The notes: generated by a model not told the origin, from the letters alone. Positions 8,693 through 16,183 are shown, counted from the stretch's first letter. The stretch is 64,000 nucleotides of DNA from Guptibacillus algicola (GCF_020171805.1 NZ_JAIVAF010000001.1:806001-870000), one strand, 5' to 3'. Program-made: numbers and translations.

Positions 8693-8920
8693 TTAAGGTG
8701 CTTTTTGCTTTATTTTCACATTAAGTTTATTTGCTATTTCTTCTCCAAACTTCCTCTTGAGATACTGTTTGCATGCCTCTTCTCTCAAGCTACATTCGAA
8801 ATTTACTAGTCTTTCTTTCAAGAGTTTTTTTACGGCTTGATCGTTATTACCATCCTGTTGACTGAACCTATATTCCCTATTAGCTGTTTTTATGGCAAAG
8901 GTAATTTTAATGTCTGACAT
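8693..8920 (-). CDS. Small hypothetical protein
   Basis: The 75-residue product starts with a beta-like segment (MSDIKITFAIKTANREYRF) and continues as a charged helix. No known family is recognised. GGGGGTG six bases upstream supports the ATG at 8920. It is divergent from the serine recombinase gene 112 bases away and could belong to the same mobile or accessory element, though nothing proves this. Confidence 0.5.
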   Translation of the reverse strand: MSDIKITFAIKTANREYRFSQQDGNNDQAVKKLLKERLVNFECSLREEACKQYLKRKFGEEIANKLNVKIKQKAP

Positions 8921-9031
8921 GATGAACACCCCCATAAGTCATATCTATGAGCTGATATCAGTTGGACAATCCAATTATTTCTAATTGTTCCTTTTACCTG
9001 CATATAAATATAAGTGTTAGGAGGGATAACC

Positions 9032-10486
9032 ATGCCGAATGGTGATTCGAATCACCGCAAAGCCATTGCTTTCTATTGTCGTGTATCAACTGATGAACAG
9101 GCATATGAAGGTATTTCTTTAGACGAACAGCAGGAACGTCTCACCTCTTATTGCAAAGCGATGGGATGGAAAGAACCCATTCGACTGTTTATTGATAAAG
9201 GCGTATCTGCCAAAAACGCGAATCGCCCTGAACTGAATAAATTATTAGCTGCTATAGCTGAAAACAAAATCTGTAAGGTACTCGTTACGAAGCTGGACCG
9301 CTTAAGTAGGAAGCTTTTAGATTTGCTTTCAATCATCGAATTGTTCCTTGATCATGACGTCGATCTTGTATCGTTAAGCGAAACATTCGATACGTGCACA
9401 CCTTCTGGCCGGCTGACGATGCAAGTACTCGGAGCTGTTGCAGAGTTTGAACGAGAAAGCGTTCGAGAGCGCGTGTACGAGACGATGAACTATGCCGCTC
9501 AAAAAGGCGAGTGGATGAGCCAGAGCCCTTACGGATATCGTTTAATCGAGAAAAAGCTTGTGATTTATGAACAAGAAGCAAAAATCGTCCGTGAGATTTA
9601 CGATTATTACCTAAATCAAGGGCTTGGCTATCAGGCTATAGCCAAGCAACTAAATCATGATGAGATACCGTCCAAAAAAAATAGAGGATGGTCCGCTCAG
9701 TCTATTAAACTAATCTTATCGAACCCAGTATATAAAGGAACTACCGTTTGGAATCGGACACAAACAGAGAGAGATAAACGTGTTATCAATGATGAAGAGC
9801 AATGGATTACGCATGACCATGCCCATGAGGCCATCATTGATGAAAAAAACTGGAATGCTGTGCAAGAAAGGATGAAACAACGTCATATTCCTTCAAGGGC
9901 AAAAACAAGTCCCCACCTGCTTAGTGGTTTGTTAAAGTGTGGTCATTGTGGCGGCAGCATGGTAATTGGCTGGTCTGGGTCAAAGAATCATCGCTATCGA
10001 GTATACAAATGCTCGACATACAAGAATAAAGGCATGTGCATAAAAAAACAGTATCGTGCAAATCACGTTGAGGAATGGTTTGTAGAGGGACTAACTTCCC
10101 TTTTCCTTTCATTCAATCTGAAGTTCGATACTGAGGTGTTTCTTAACGTAGATTACAATAAAGCCAGCCTAGAACAAAAAATGCGCTCTTCTAAAAAAAG
10201 GTACGAACGAAAGGTGGAAGCCTTCACTGAAGGCTTGATCTCATTGAAGGAACTCCAGGATGAAAAGACTAATATGGATGATATCCAATCAAGATTCAAA
10301 GAAGAGACTACTTTAATCGATATGCTGGAAGAGGGAGCTTATAAGGAAGCTGTTAGAGATTATATGAAGTTATGGAAGCTAGACGGATTATCTACGAACA
10401 GTACCACAACGAAATCCATTTTTCACAATTATGTTGATAAAGTATATTTATACTCCGAGAAGAATCTTTTGATTTATTTTTTTTAG
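9032..10486 (+). CDS. Large serine recombinase (resolvase/invertase family)
   Basis: The 484-residue site-specific DNA recombinase has an N-terminal resolvase domain with nucleophile Ser19 in YCRVSTDEQ and the motifs TKLDRLSR and LGAVAEFERES. Next come the recombinase domain (about 155-290), a zinc beta-ribbon with CGHCGG and paired downstream cysteines (about 310-345), and a charged coiled-coil-like C-terminal region. This layout matches phage integrases and the sporulation recombinases SpoIVCA and SprA. The ATG at 9032 follows AGGAGGG by 6 bases; the GTG at 9014 would precede that site. No att core or matching element is evident, so it may be a remnant integrase or an enzyme acting on an element elsewhere. 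Spore-like genes follow it downstream. Confidence 0.9.
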   Translation: MPNGDSNHRKAIAFYCRVSTDEQAYEGISLDEQQERLTSYCKAMGWKEPIRLFIDKGVSAKNANRPELNKLLAAIAENKICKVLVTKLDRLSRKLLDLLSIIELFLDHDVDLVSLSETFDTCTPSGRLTMQVLGAVAEFERESVRERVYETMNYAAQKGEWMSQSPYGYRLIEKKLVIYEQEAKIVREIYDYYLNQGLGYQAIAKQLNHDEIPSKKNRGWSAQSIKLILSNPVYKGTTVWNRTQTERDKRVINDEEQWITHDHAHEAIIDEKNWNAVQERMKQRHIPSRAKTSPHLLSGLLKCGHCGGSMVIGWSGSKNHRYRVYKCSTYKNKGMCIKKQYRANHVEEWFVEGLTSLFLSFNLKFDTEVFLNVDYNKASLEQKMRSSKKRYERKVEAFTEGLISLKELQDEKTNMDDIQSRFKEETTLIDMLEEGAYKEAVRDYMKLWKLDGLSTNSTTTKSIFHNYVDKVYLYSEKNLLIYFF

Positions 10487-10653
10487 AAAGCGAAGACCTA
10501 TTTTCATTGATTGTTAAGGGGTTTATCTTCATAGATGTCAAAAAGGGCTTACGAACTAGATAATTAGCCGTCTCTTCTTATCCATTTCCTGCATTAACTG
10601 TAGAGAAGTTAGTATGTGCTAAACTTCCAATTTAAATGGATAGGAGAATAATA

Positions 10654-10899
10654 ATGAGTTTATTCGATCATGATTATGACCAAGTTTCACCGCGCTCAAA
10701 GTGCGATGGATGTGTCTGTGATGTCTTAAAAAGCCTTCAACCAAATACAGAAGTTGAGATTTTCTTTAATGGGATGGACAAAGATTTAGTTTTCTTTTGC
10801 TTCGACCCTAGGACCTGCTGTGCAACCTTTAAAGGACATGATAATGACCCAGTAATTGTCGACTGTAGAGAAATAAAAGCGATTAGAATTCGAGACTAA
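10654..10899 (+). CDS. Small Cys-rich protein, possibly spore-surface
   Basis: The 81-residue product has an N-terminal CDGCVCD cluster, a central RTCCATF pair and a later single Cys (VDCREIKAI). The C-x2-C-x-C start and paired cysteines resemble small Cys-rich spore coat or exosporium proteins of the CotZ/ExsY kind, but length and the rest differ. The following two genes look like endospore-appendage proteins, which makes a spore-surface or anchoring role plausible. AGGAG seven bases upstream supports the ATG at 10654 over the in-frame ATG at 10636. Family assignment is not certain. Confidence 0.6.
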   Translation: MSLFDHDYDQVSPRSKCDGCVCDVLKSLQPNTEVEIFFNGMDKDLVFFCFDPRTCCATFKGHDNDPVIVDCREIKAIRIRD

Positions 10900-10921
10900 C
10901 TTTCAAAGCTGAAGAATATGT

Positions 10922-10954
10922 AAAGCCATCCAAGTAGGATGGCTATTTTTTTGC
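10922..10954 (+). terminator. Intrinsic terminator
   Basis: AGCCATCC (10924-10931) and GGATGGCT (10937-10944) form a perfect 8-bp stem followed by A and T7. It ends the transcript of the Cys-rich gene, so the Ena-like genes downstream need their own promoter. Confidence 0.85.
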
Positions 10955-11097
10955 TCGAAACAATAGACCTTACACCATTTCTTCACCCATATTTCATTTT
11001 CTCAGCTATTTAAACAATCAAAATCATTCGTACATGCATGTAATGCTATATGCAGATGATGAATCTGTATAAATTAATTATGTAGGAGAGATGTTTT

Positions 11098-11451
11098 ATG
11101 TGTGGTTCTCAATGGGATAACAACGCATGTTGTCCAGATGGTCAAGTCTTTCAAGAAAAAATTTGTGGGAATTTGGCTCCAGGAAATGATTTAGCTGTCT
11201 GGGACGCTGCTGAGGGTGGAGTAGATGACTATCTTCAAGGGACGTTTGAAGTATTCAATGCTGGTGATCATAATATACAGGTAACAATCCGAGATGCTTC
11301 TAATCAAATTATTGTAGGTGTTTATGATGTTCCTCCACAAACCACCGTCACAAAATCTGCAAACAAACCAGCAAAGCTTGTCGTTACAGTACCAGAAACA
11401 AATAAACTTGGCAGCAAATATTGTATCACCCTCTACAAACGGGTAATCTAA
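11098..11451 (+). CDS. Ena-like endospore appendage subunit (DUF3992 type)
   Basis: The 117-residue product fits the S-ENA subunit pattern described in the Bacillus cereus group: a short N-terminal connector with Cys11-Cys12, ten residues, then Cys23 (a CC-X10-C arrangement), ICGN after it, a beta-rich jelly-roll-like body (GTFEVFNAGDHNIQVTIRD), and a C-terminal strand containing KYCITLYKR. In Ena fibres these cysteines cross-link stacked subunits and make stiff appendages on spores. AGGAGAG precedes the ATG. The next gene has the same layout. The assignment rests on motif and fold pattern and was not checked by alignment. Confidence 0.7.
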   Translation: MCGSQWDNNACCPDGQVFQEKICGNLAPGNDLAVWDAAEGGVDDYLQGTFEVFNAGDHNIQVTIRDASNQIIVGVYDVPPQTTVTKSANKPAKLVVTVPETNKLGSKYCITLYKRVI

Positions 11452-11464
11452 GATAATCAACCAT

Positions 11465-11492
11465 ACCCGTTCGTCCTCCCTCGCATAAGATA
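11465..11492 (+). promoter_or_regulatory. Candidate sigma-K promoter before the second Ena-like gene
   Basis: CATAAGATA at 11484-11492 matches the sigma-K -10 pattern CATAnnnTA exactly, and an AC dinucleotide lies 17 bases upstream (11465-11466) at the -35 position. An inverted repeat CCTCCCTC/GAGGGAGG flanks the -10. Late mother-cell expression would fit a spore-surface protein. Confidence 0.45.
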
Positions 11493-11518
11493 TTTTAAAT
11501 AATGAGGGAGGATTTTCT

Positions 11519-11941
11519 ATGAGCAACAAATTCTTTGAAAAGATACCAGTAGATTCACTATTTGATGAATGCTACTGTTTTGATTGTATGCTATGTGAAA
11601 AATGCTGTAGAGAAAAAAAACCGAAGAAAGAAACACGAGAGCTTGTAACAGACCAGCTTTGTGGCAACATACTAACTAATTGTAACGGGATGGAGACCGT
11701 TTTGTGGGAAACTTCTTTAGTTTCTGCTTTTGGTACAGCCACTCTCTTTTTAAGTGGAGGTTGTAGCAACATGGATGTATTTATCAACGATGTCTTTTCG
11801 TTTTCTTTGCAAAAAGGGCAGGCACACTCCACTACTGTTAAAGGGCTAAAAAAATTAGCAGTTAGCTGCTCGAACGGATCTTCAAGCTGTGAAGGAAAGT
11901 ACTGCATCAATCTTCACTATGACCGGCCTTCCTTTCCTTAG
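11519..11941 (+). CDS. Cys-rich Ena-like protein (DUF3992 type)
   Basis: The 140-residue product carries 12 cysteines. Six lie in the N-terminal 30 residues, ending in Cys29-Cys30; Cys48 in QLCGN corresponds to KICGN of the previous gene. A beta-rich body follows, and the C-terminus GKYCINLHY parallels KYCITLYKR of its neighbour. It is therefore a paralogue with a longer, Cys-dense N-terminal arm, perhaps a terminal or anchoring subunit like Ena1C. GAGGGAGG precedes the ATG. A sigma-K-like promoter at 11465-11492 would express it independently. The role is inferred from similarity of pattern only. Confidence 0.65.
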   Translation: MSNKFFEKIPVDSLFDECYCFDCMLCEKCCREKKPKKETRELVTDQLCGNILTNCNGMETVLWETSLVSAFGTATLFLSGGCSNMDVFINDVFSFSLQKGQAHSTTVKGLKKLAVSCSNGSSSCEGKYCINLHYDRPSFP

Positions 11942-11950
11942 AAATATAAA

Positions 11951-11985
11951 AAGAAAGTCATCCTTTTTTTCGGATGACTTTCCTT
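11951..11985. terminator. Intrinsic terminator between the Ena-like gene and abrB
   Basis: GAAAGTCATCC (11953-11963) and GGATGACTTTC (11972-11982) form a perfect 11-bp stem between convergent genes. A-rich and T-rich flanks allow action in both directions. Confidence 0.75.
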
Positions 11986-11990
11986 TTCGT

Positions 11991-12272
11991 TCAAGTGTTT
12001 TTAAACTCCTGTTGCAACTGATTAAATATCTCTTTAGCAGCTGCAGGACTTAAAATGATCGTACCGGATGCAAGAGATAGGTTTTTGTCTGATATTTCAC
12101 CCGTAACCTGACATGCCAATCGGTGAACATATTTCTTTAAAATGACGGCATCATCCTCAACAAAAATCTCCATTGCATCGTCCGTATTAATATTAAGCAT
12201 TCTTCTTAGCTCGATTGGCAGAACAACTCTCCCTAATTGATCCACTTTTCTTAGAATTCCTGTAGATTTCAT
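11991..12272 (-). CDS. AbrB/Abh-type transition-state regulator
   Basis: The 93-residue DNA-binding protein has an N-terminal swapped-hairpin AbrB domain (MKSTGILRKVDQLGRVVLP and IELRRMLNI) and a C-terminal multimerisation half containing ACQVTGEISDKN, as in AbrB of B. subtilis. Such proteins repress post-exponential and sporulation genes. GAGGGGAG lies 8 bases before the ATG. It is closest in pattern to AbrB, but Bacillus genomes often carry several paralogues (AbrB, Abh), so I give no symbol. It is convergent with the Ena-like pair; whether it controls them cannot be told from position alone. Confidence 0.9.
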   Translation of the reverse strand: MKSTGILRKVDQLGRVVLPIELRRMLNINTDDAMEIFVEDDAVILKKYVHRLACQVTGEISDKNLSLASGTIILSPAAAKEIFNQLQQEFKNT

Positions 12273-12354
12273 AACTGTCTCCCCTCAGTCTATCTTGTTG
12301 TCAATACAGTTTATGGGAGATCGGTTTGTTTCGTTTCAATTTTCTTAGATTTTT

Positions 12355-12531
12355 TTATAATTTGGGTGAATGAAGAATCTCTTTTAATTCGTTTACCTCT
12401 TCCTCATTTAGCGTGATCACCTGTTCTTCCCCTTCTGCATTCAGCTTCTGTACAATTGTCAGTACACCGTTATCTTCGCAAAGGATATACAAATAAGCTC
12501 TGGCCCCTTCTTTAATAATGTAAGTTCTCAT
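12355..12531 (-). CDS. Small hypothetical protein behind a structured leader
   Basis: The 58-residue acidic protein has a beta-like first half (MRTYIIKEGARAYLYILCED) and a C-terminal Glu-rich helix. The family is not recognised. GAGGGAG lies before the ATG at 12531; a GTG at 12546 would overlap that site. Its upstream region on the minus strand contains a terminator-like hairpin and alternative pairings (12607-12720), suggesting expression is controlled by attenuation. It precedes abrB on the same strand with an 82-base gap. Confidence 0.6.
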   Translation of the reverse strand: MRTYIIKEGARAYLYILCEDNGVLTIVQKLNAEGEEQVITLNEEEVNELKEILHSPKL

Positions 12532-12606
12532 ATCCGTCTCCCTCACAAATTATCATTTATCATAAGGTTCGAATCGCATCTTCACCTTCTTACTTGTTTT
12601 GTACTA

Positions 12607-12635
12607 AATAAAAAGACCATCTATGAAAGATGGTC
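12607..12635 (-). terminator. Leader terminator hairpin (candidate attenuator)
   Basis: On the minus strand GACCATCT and AGATGGTC (12635-12628 and 12622-12615) form a perfect 8-bp stem followed by T5ATTT. It lies upstream of the gene starting at 12531, where a simple end-of-gene terminator has no obvious upstream gene to serve. Confidence 0.6.
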
Positions 12636-12720
12636 GGTTGCACTACTGGCTCCGTCGAATCAAAGTGCCCAGATAAAGATCCGACTTCTTCACCCCTCGT
12701 CGTCACTAGTGACTTTACTA
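12636..12720 (-). ncRNA. Candidate cis-regulatory leader RNA (unclassified)
   Basis: Read on the minus strand, this GC-richer segment can form competing helices. GTCGGATC (12685-12678) pairs with GATTCGAC (12662-12655, one G-T). GTCGG can instead pair with CCGAC, which overlaps the 5' side of the terminator at 12607-12635. CTGG/CCAG and GCACT/AGTGC are interleaved, so they could form a pseudoknot. I cannot match it to a known riboswitch class. Confidence 0.4.
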
Positions 12721-12991
12721 CTATTAAACATCTAAATACAGGCTGTTAGAACTACATTTAAAGTGCTTTCGTACTATTTTATTGAAGTTTCATTCCTTGT
12801 ACATTTATGATAGTTAGTATTATTATACGAAATCCTAGTATTCATTTCATCCGGTAAATTTTTCCTCTGTACTAATTTGTATATTGGGTTAGGTCATCAA
12901 TATTGATTGACATTTATTTGTAAAATATAACATAGGATATATGTAAACTAGCCTTAATAAATCGGAATAAGTGGCAGGTGATCAGTACAAA

Positions 12992-14314
12992 ATGGATAAT
13001 CCGATCTTTATATGTAACCTTGAGGGTGAAATTCAACATGCTTCGTATTTGGTAAAACGTATTCTACAGATGGGGGATCATACAAAAGGGTACTCCATTT
13101 ATGAGTTTGTTCATCCAGATGATCGACCAGGTATTGAGGGGTGTTTTAGTGAGTTGCTTACTCTAGGTGACCAAGGTTCGATTCCATTCCGATATAGAAT
13201 CGAGAACGACAACTATGAGTTTCTTTATGCAAAAGCTAGTCTAGTAAATACTCACGAATATCCCGAACCAGTTGTATATATCACGAACTTTTACACGTCC
13301 GATGGTGTAGAACTATTTCCAGTTTATGATTCCTATGACAATCTGAAAAGAAAATATCAGCTGTTGTTTGAAAACAATTGCGATGCCACGTTTGTTATCG
13401 ATCTTAACGGCCGATTTCTATCAGTTAACGATGCATGCGTCACCTTGTCGGGTTACAGTAAATTAGAGTTAATTCGTATGACATTCTTTCAGTTGATCAA
13501 AGAAACGTATCATACATCAGCAAAAAAAGAATTGATTCGATTGACAAATGACCCAGATAAACAAAACAATACGTTTATTGAAATGGAAAACAAATCTGGA
13601 GAAACTGTTCTTCTTAATGTAACTTCGATTCCACTCATAGAGAACGGCAACACGACTGGCATCTATGTGATCGCTAAAGATGTGACGAGACAAACACGAT
13701 TGACGGAAGAGCTCATGCAGTCACAGGAAACGTTGCATGCCGTCCTAGAGCATTTGAACGTGGGTGTATTTCTATATGCCGTAAAGGATGATATGACCCT
13801 CTCACCATTTTTTGAAGTGAATCATATCGTCTGTAATACGCTAGGTTATTCAAAGTCCGAACTTATGAGTATGACTCTACGCGATCTTTACACACCAGAA
13901 ATGTTTCAAATCGTATTGAATCAACGCAGCCGATTGCTTACCTCTAAAAACATGACACTAAAATCCTATCACCTTCATAAAAACCAAAAAAAAATACCTG
14001 CCAAAATTAATTCTCAAATCATTACAGTTAATGGAGAAACAATGGTCTTCTCGATGGTTGAGTACCAAACGAATTCCGCAAAAATCCAAGCTGAAGAGCA
14101 TCGGTCTAGAGACCCTGGTAAGAATCTACGCTTAATTATGGCCGAGATGGATATCAATACGGCCGAACTAGCTGCTATCACCAATTTATCTCAAGCTACG
14201 ATTTCAAATTTGAGAACCGGAAAAGTAAAAAAGCCTAACGTCGATACGGCAAAGAAAATTTCCAGTGCCCTAAACGAAAGTGCCTCAAGAATATGGCCAG
14301 ACCTTCCTTATTAG
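12992..14314 (+). CDS. Triple-PAS sensor with C-terminal HTH domain
   Basis: About 440 residues, predicted soluble. Three PAS-like modules lie at roughly 3-100 (YEFVHPDDRPGIEG), 118-235 (DATFVIDLNGRFLSVNDAC through IYVIAKDVTRQ) and 245-365 (SQETLHAVLEHLNVGVFLY). A C-terminal XRE-type helix-turn-helix at about 375-435 (TAELAAITNLSQATISNLR) follows. There is no kinase, GGDEF or receiver domain, so it looks like a one-component sensor binding DNA directly. The ATG at 12992 follows AGGTGA by 10 bases; a GTG at 12971 is the alternative. Ligand and targets are unknown. A canonical TTGACA lies at 12907-12912 upstream. Confidence 0.75.
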   Translation: MDNPIFICNLEGEIQHASYLVKRILQMGDHTKGYSIYEFVHPDDRPGIEGCFSELLTLGDQGSIPFRYRIENDNYEFLYAKASLVNTHEYPEPVVYITNFYTSDGVELFPVYDSYDNLKRKYQLLFENNCDATFVIDLNGRFLSVNDACVTLSGYSKLELIRMTFFQLIKETYHTSAKKELIRLTNDPDKQNNTFIEMENKSGETVLLNVTSIPLIENGNTTGIYVIAKDVTRQTRLTEELMQSQETLHAVLEHLNVGVFLYAVKDDMTLSPFFEVNHIVCNTLGYSKSELMSMTLRDLYTPEMFQIVLNQRSRLLTSKNMTLKSYHLHKNQKKIPAKINSQIITVNGETMVFSMVEYQTNSAKIQAEEHRSRDPGKNLRLIMAEMDINTAELAAITNLSQATISNLRTGKVKKPNVDTAKKISSALNESASRIWPDLPY

Positions 14315-14394
14315 TCGTATCTTTTAAACATTTAAAGCTCAGGTTTTTTTCTAGAAATTTTATATATATTTATTATAAGAATATGGTATTCATA

Positions 14395-14440
14395 AGATCA
14401 GCGTTCCACTAAGATACACGCGATGGAAGGCTGATTTTGC
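14395..14440 (+). terminator. Terminator of the PAS-HTH gene
   Basis: ATCAGC and TTCCA (14397-14408) pair with TGGAA and GCTGAT (14424-14435), with a one-base mismatch between helices, followed by T4. Confidence 0.55.
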
Positions 14441-14486
14441 CATGTTTATAAGCCTTAACCAGCTTTCAATTTAAGGAGGGGTTTTA

Positions 14487-14780
14487 TTGAGTGGCTCAAA
14501 ATCAAAAAAGAAGGGGTATCGTGGTGAGGCTGAATTTGCGAAGTTAACGCAAGGATTTCGGGTTCCGTTATCAGGTAGTACACCTCACTATAAACACGAT
14601 GTGATGCTCCCAAATGGTTGGGCTGTCGAGGTGAAAAGGAAGAAGACGGGTTTTACAACTCTTTATAACTGGTTAGAGCAACAAAATAGCCCGGATATCG
14701 TCGCATTCCGAGCAGACTATCGTCCCTGGGTTGTAGCTATGACTTTAGATCGGTTTTTGACATTGCTAAACAAAGAGTAG
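14487..14780 (+). CDS. Small PD-(D/E)XK (Holliday-resolvase-like) nuclease
   Basis: The 97-residue basic protein has the spacing of archaeal-type Holliday junction resolvases and phage VRR/RecB-like nucleases: Lys/Gly-rich start, Glu14 in GEAEFAK, VPLSGSTP, Asp38 in KHDV and Glu48-Val-Lys50 in AVEVKRKK. These could form a metal-binding E...D...EVK active site acting on branched DNA. The start is a TTG at 14487, with AAGGAGGGG 6 bases upstream. Similar small proteins are common in phages, so it may be a phage-derived remnant together with the recombinase at 9032. Nuclease activity is inferred from motifs. Confidence 0.6.
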   Translation: MSGSKSKKKGYRGEAEFAKLTQGFRVPLSGSTPHYKHDVMLPNGWAVEVKRKKTGFTTLYNWLEQQNSPDIVAFRADYRPWVVAMTLDRFLTLLNKE

Positions 14781-15372
14781 ATCCATTTCAATCGAGCTCA
14801 TCGATGGGTGCCACCATCTTTTGAGCTCCTTTCTATTATTGGAAAGGATATTATCATTCTATGCCAACTAACTTGTTTCATGAATGATATTTAAGCATCT
14901 TTGCCATAGGAAGGGTTCCCTTTCTAGAGGTGCTTTTGCACTCAATACAAAAACACACACAATTTAAGCGAGGTCCATTACATTCGATTGTTGCCCCTTA
15001 CAGATATTCTTCAAAGCTGTCTTTAGTAAAAAGCATACATACTAACTCCTTATTTATTCTTAAGGAGTGTAATCCTTTCTAGATTAACGCTCCCTTTTCT
15101 TGAAGACCCAGCTTCAAAGTATTGGATCCTAACTACCAAGCGAACTTTGAACATTGGATAAAGAGCAGATGATATGCATTTTTTCAATCCCTCAGCATGA
15201 TAAGCCATTAGATGGTTTGCAGTAATTATAGCTCTCCACTTAATAAGAATTAATTAATATAAGCAGGGATTTTGATATTATGAAACTCACAAGATACACT
15301 TACGGATATTCAACATTGTTTGAATAACTAAAGGTGAGTTTTATATTTATCACCAACTAGGAGTGTTAGTTT
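14781..15372. other. Long intergenic region with hairpins, no gene seen
   Basis: About 590 bases. GAGCTCA/TGAGCTC with an inner GATGG/CCATC (14794-14828) followed by T-rich sequence probably terminates the nuclease-like gene. A second stem ACTCCTTA/TAAGGAGT lies near 15046-15070. No ORF with a ribosome site is visible on either strand. Confidence 0.4.
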
Positions 15373-16140
15373 ATGAAATTATTTAATAATACAGGTAAAG
15401 TAGCTATTGTAACTGGTGGCGGCAGTGGAATCGGCAAGACTGCAGCTGAAGCTCTTTCAGAAAGCGGCGCAACGGTCGCCATTACAGGTCGCACATTAGA
15501 GAAAGTACAAAAAGCTGCCGAAGAGATTCAAGGTAAGACGGGTAACACCGTGCAAGGATTCCAAGGAGATGTTACGAAATCAGATGATATCAAACGATTC
15601 GTAGCGGAAATTAACGAAGCCTTTGGCCAAATTGATATTCTTGTTAATAATGCAGGAACTTTGGCACCTGGGACCATCGAGAACCTAGATGAAGAAGGCT
15701 GGGATCATGTCATGAACACAAATGCGAAATCCATTTTCTTTACCACACAAGCAGTGGTTCCTTATATGAAAGAAAATAATTATGGCCGTATTATTAATAC
15801 CGCTTCTGTAGCTGGAGAAGTTAGCCTTTCCTTCAGTTCCGTTTACGGTACTAGTAAAGCTGCAGCCATTCACCAAACGAAGCAACTCTCTCTAGAGCTT
15901 GCACCATATAATATCACAGTTAACGCAATTAGCCCTTGGTTTATCAAAACGGAAATGAACGAGAGCGAACTTGAGGATAAAGATTTCCGTACTGCTGTTG
16001 AAAACCGTTCACCTATGAAACGACTAGGTCAACTAGAAGAATTGAAATCTTCCTTCCTATTCTTTGCATCTGCTGGATCTAGCTATGTGTCTGGACAGAA
16101 TGTATTTGTAGATGGTGGTATGACTGTATACGGACTTTAA
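15373..16140 (+). CDS. SDR-family oxidoreductase
   Basis: The 255-residue cytosolic short-chain dehydrogenase has cofactor motif TGGGSGIG (14-21), Arg40 after the second strand favouring NADP, NNAG (92-95), catalytic Ser145, Tyr158 and Lys162, and a C-terminal SGQNVFVDGGMTVYG segment. It resembles glucose or gluconate dehydrogenases and 3-oxoacyl reductases; the substrate cannot be fixed from sequence. TAGGAGTG precedes the ATG. It is a single-gene unit with a terminator at 16151-16182. Confidence 0.8.
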   Translation: MKLFNNTGKVAIVTGGGSGIGKTAAEALSESGATVAITGRTLEKVQKAAEEIQGKTGNTVQGFQGDVTKSDDIKRFVAEINEAFGQIDILVNNAGTLAPGTIENLDEEGWDHVMNTNAKSIFFTTQAVVPYMKENNYGRIINTASVAGEVSLSFSSVYGTSKAAAIHQTKQLSLELAPYNITVNAISPWFIKTEMNESELEDKDFRTAVENRSPMKRLGQLEELKSSFLFFASAGSSYVSGQNVFVDGGMTVYGL

Positions 16141-16150
16141 TAGAAGATGG

Positions 16151-16183
16151 AAACGCCTTTTCCGGTTGGAGAGGCGTTTTCTA
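16151..16183 (+). terminator. Intrinsic terminator
   Basis: AAACGCCT and AGGCGTTT pair around a central loop, followed by T-rich sequence, just after the SDR stop codon. Confidence 0.7.

Noticed and set aside
8441-8809. Plus-strand open frame of 122 codons
   Set aside because: No ribosome site; start region is antisense to another frame. Only the middle looks protein-like, so I list the area as a possible remnant instead.
12636-12720. Known riboswitch classes (c-di-GMP, ydaO, TPP, FMN, M-box, glmS)
   Set aside because: The conserved sequence blocks of these classes are absent, so only an unclassified candidate is reported.
9032-14780. Intact prophage or integrative element
   Set aside because: No structural, replication or conjugation genes and no visible att repeats; only a recombinase and a small nuclease-like gene.
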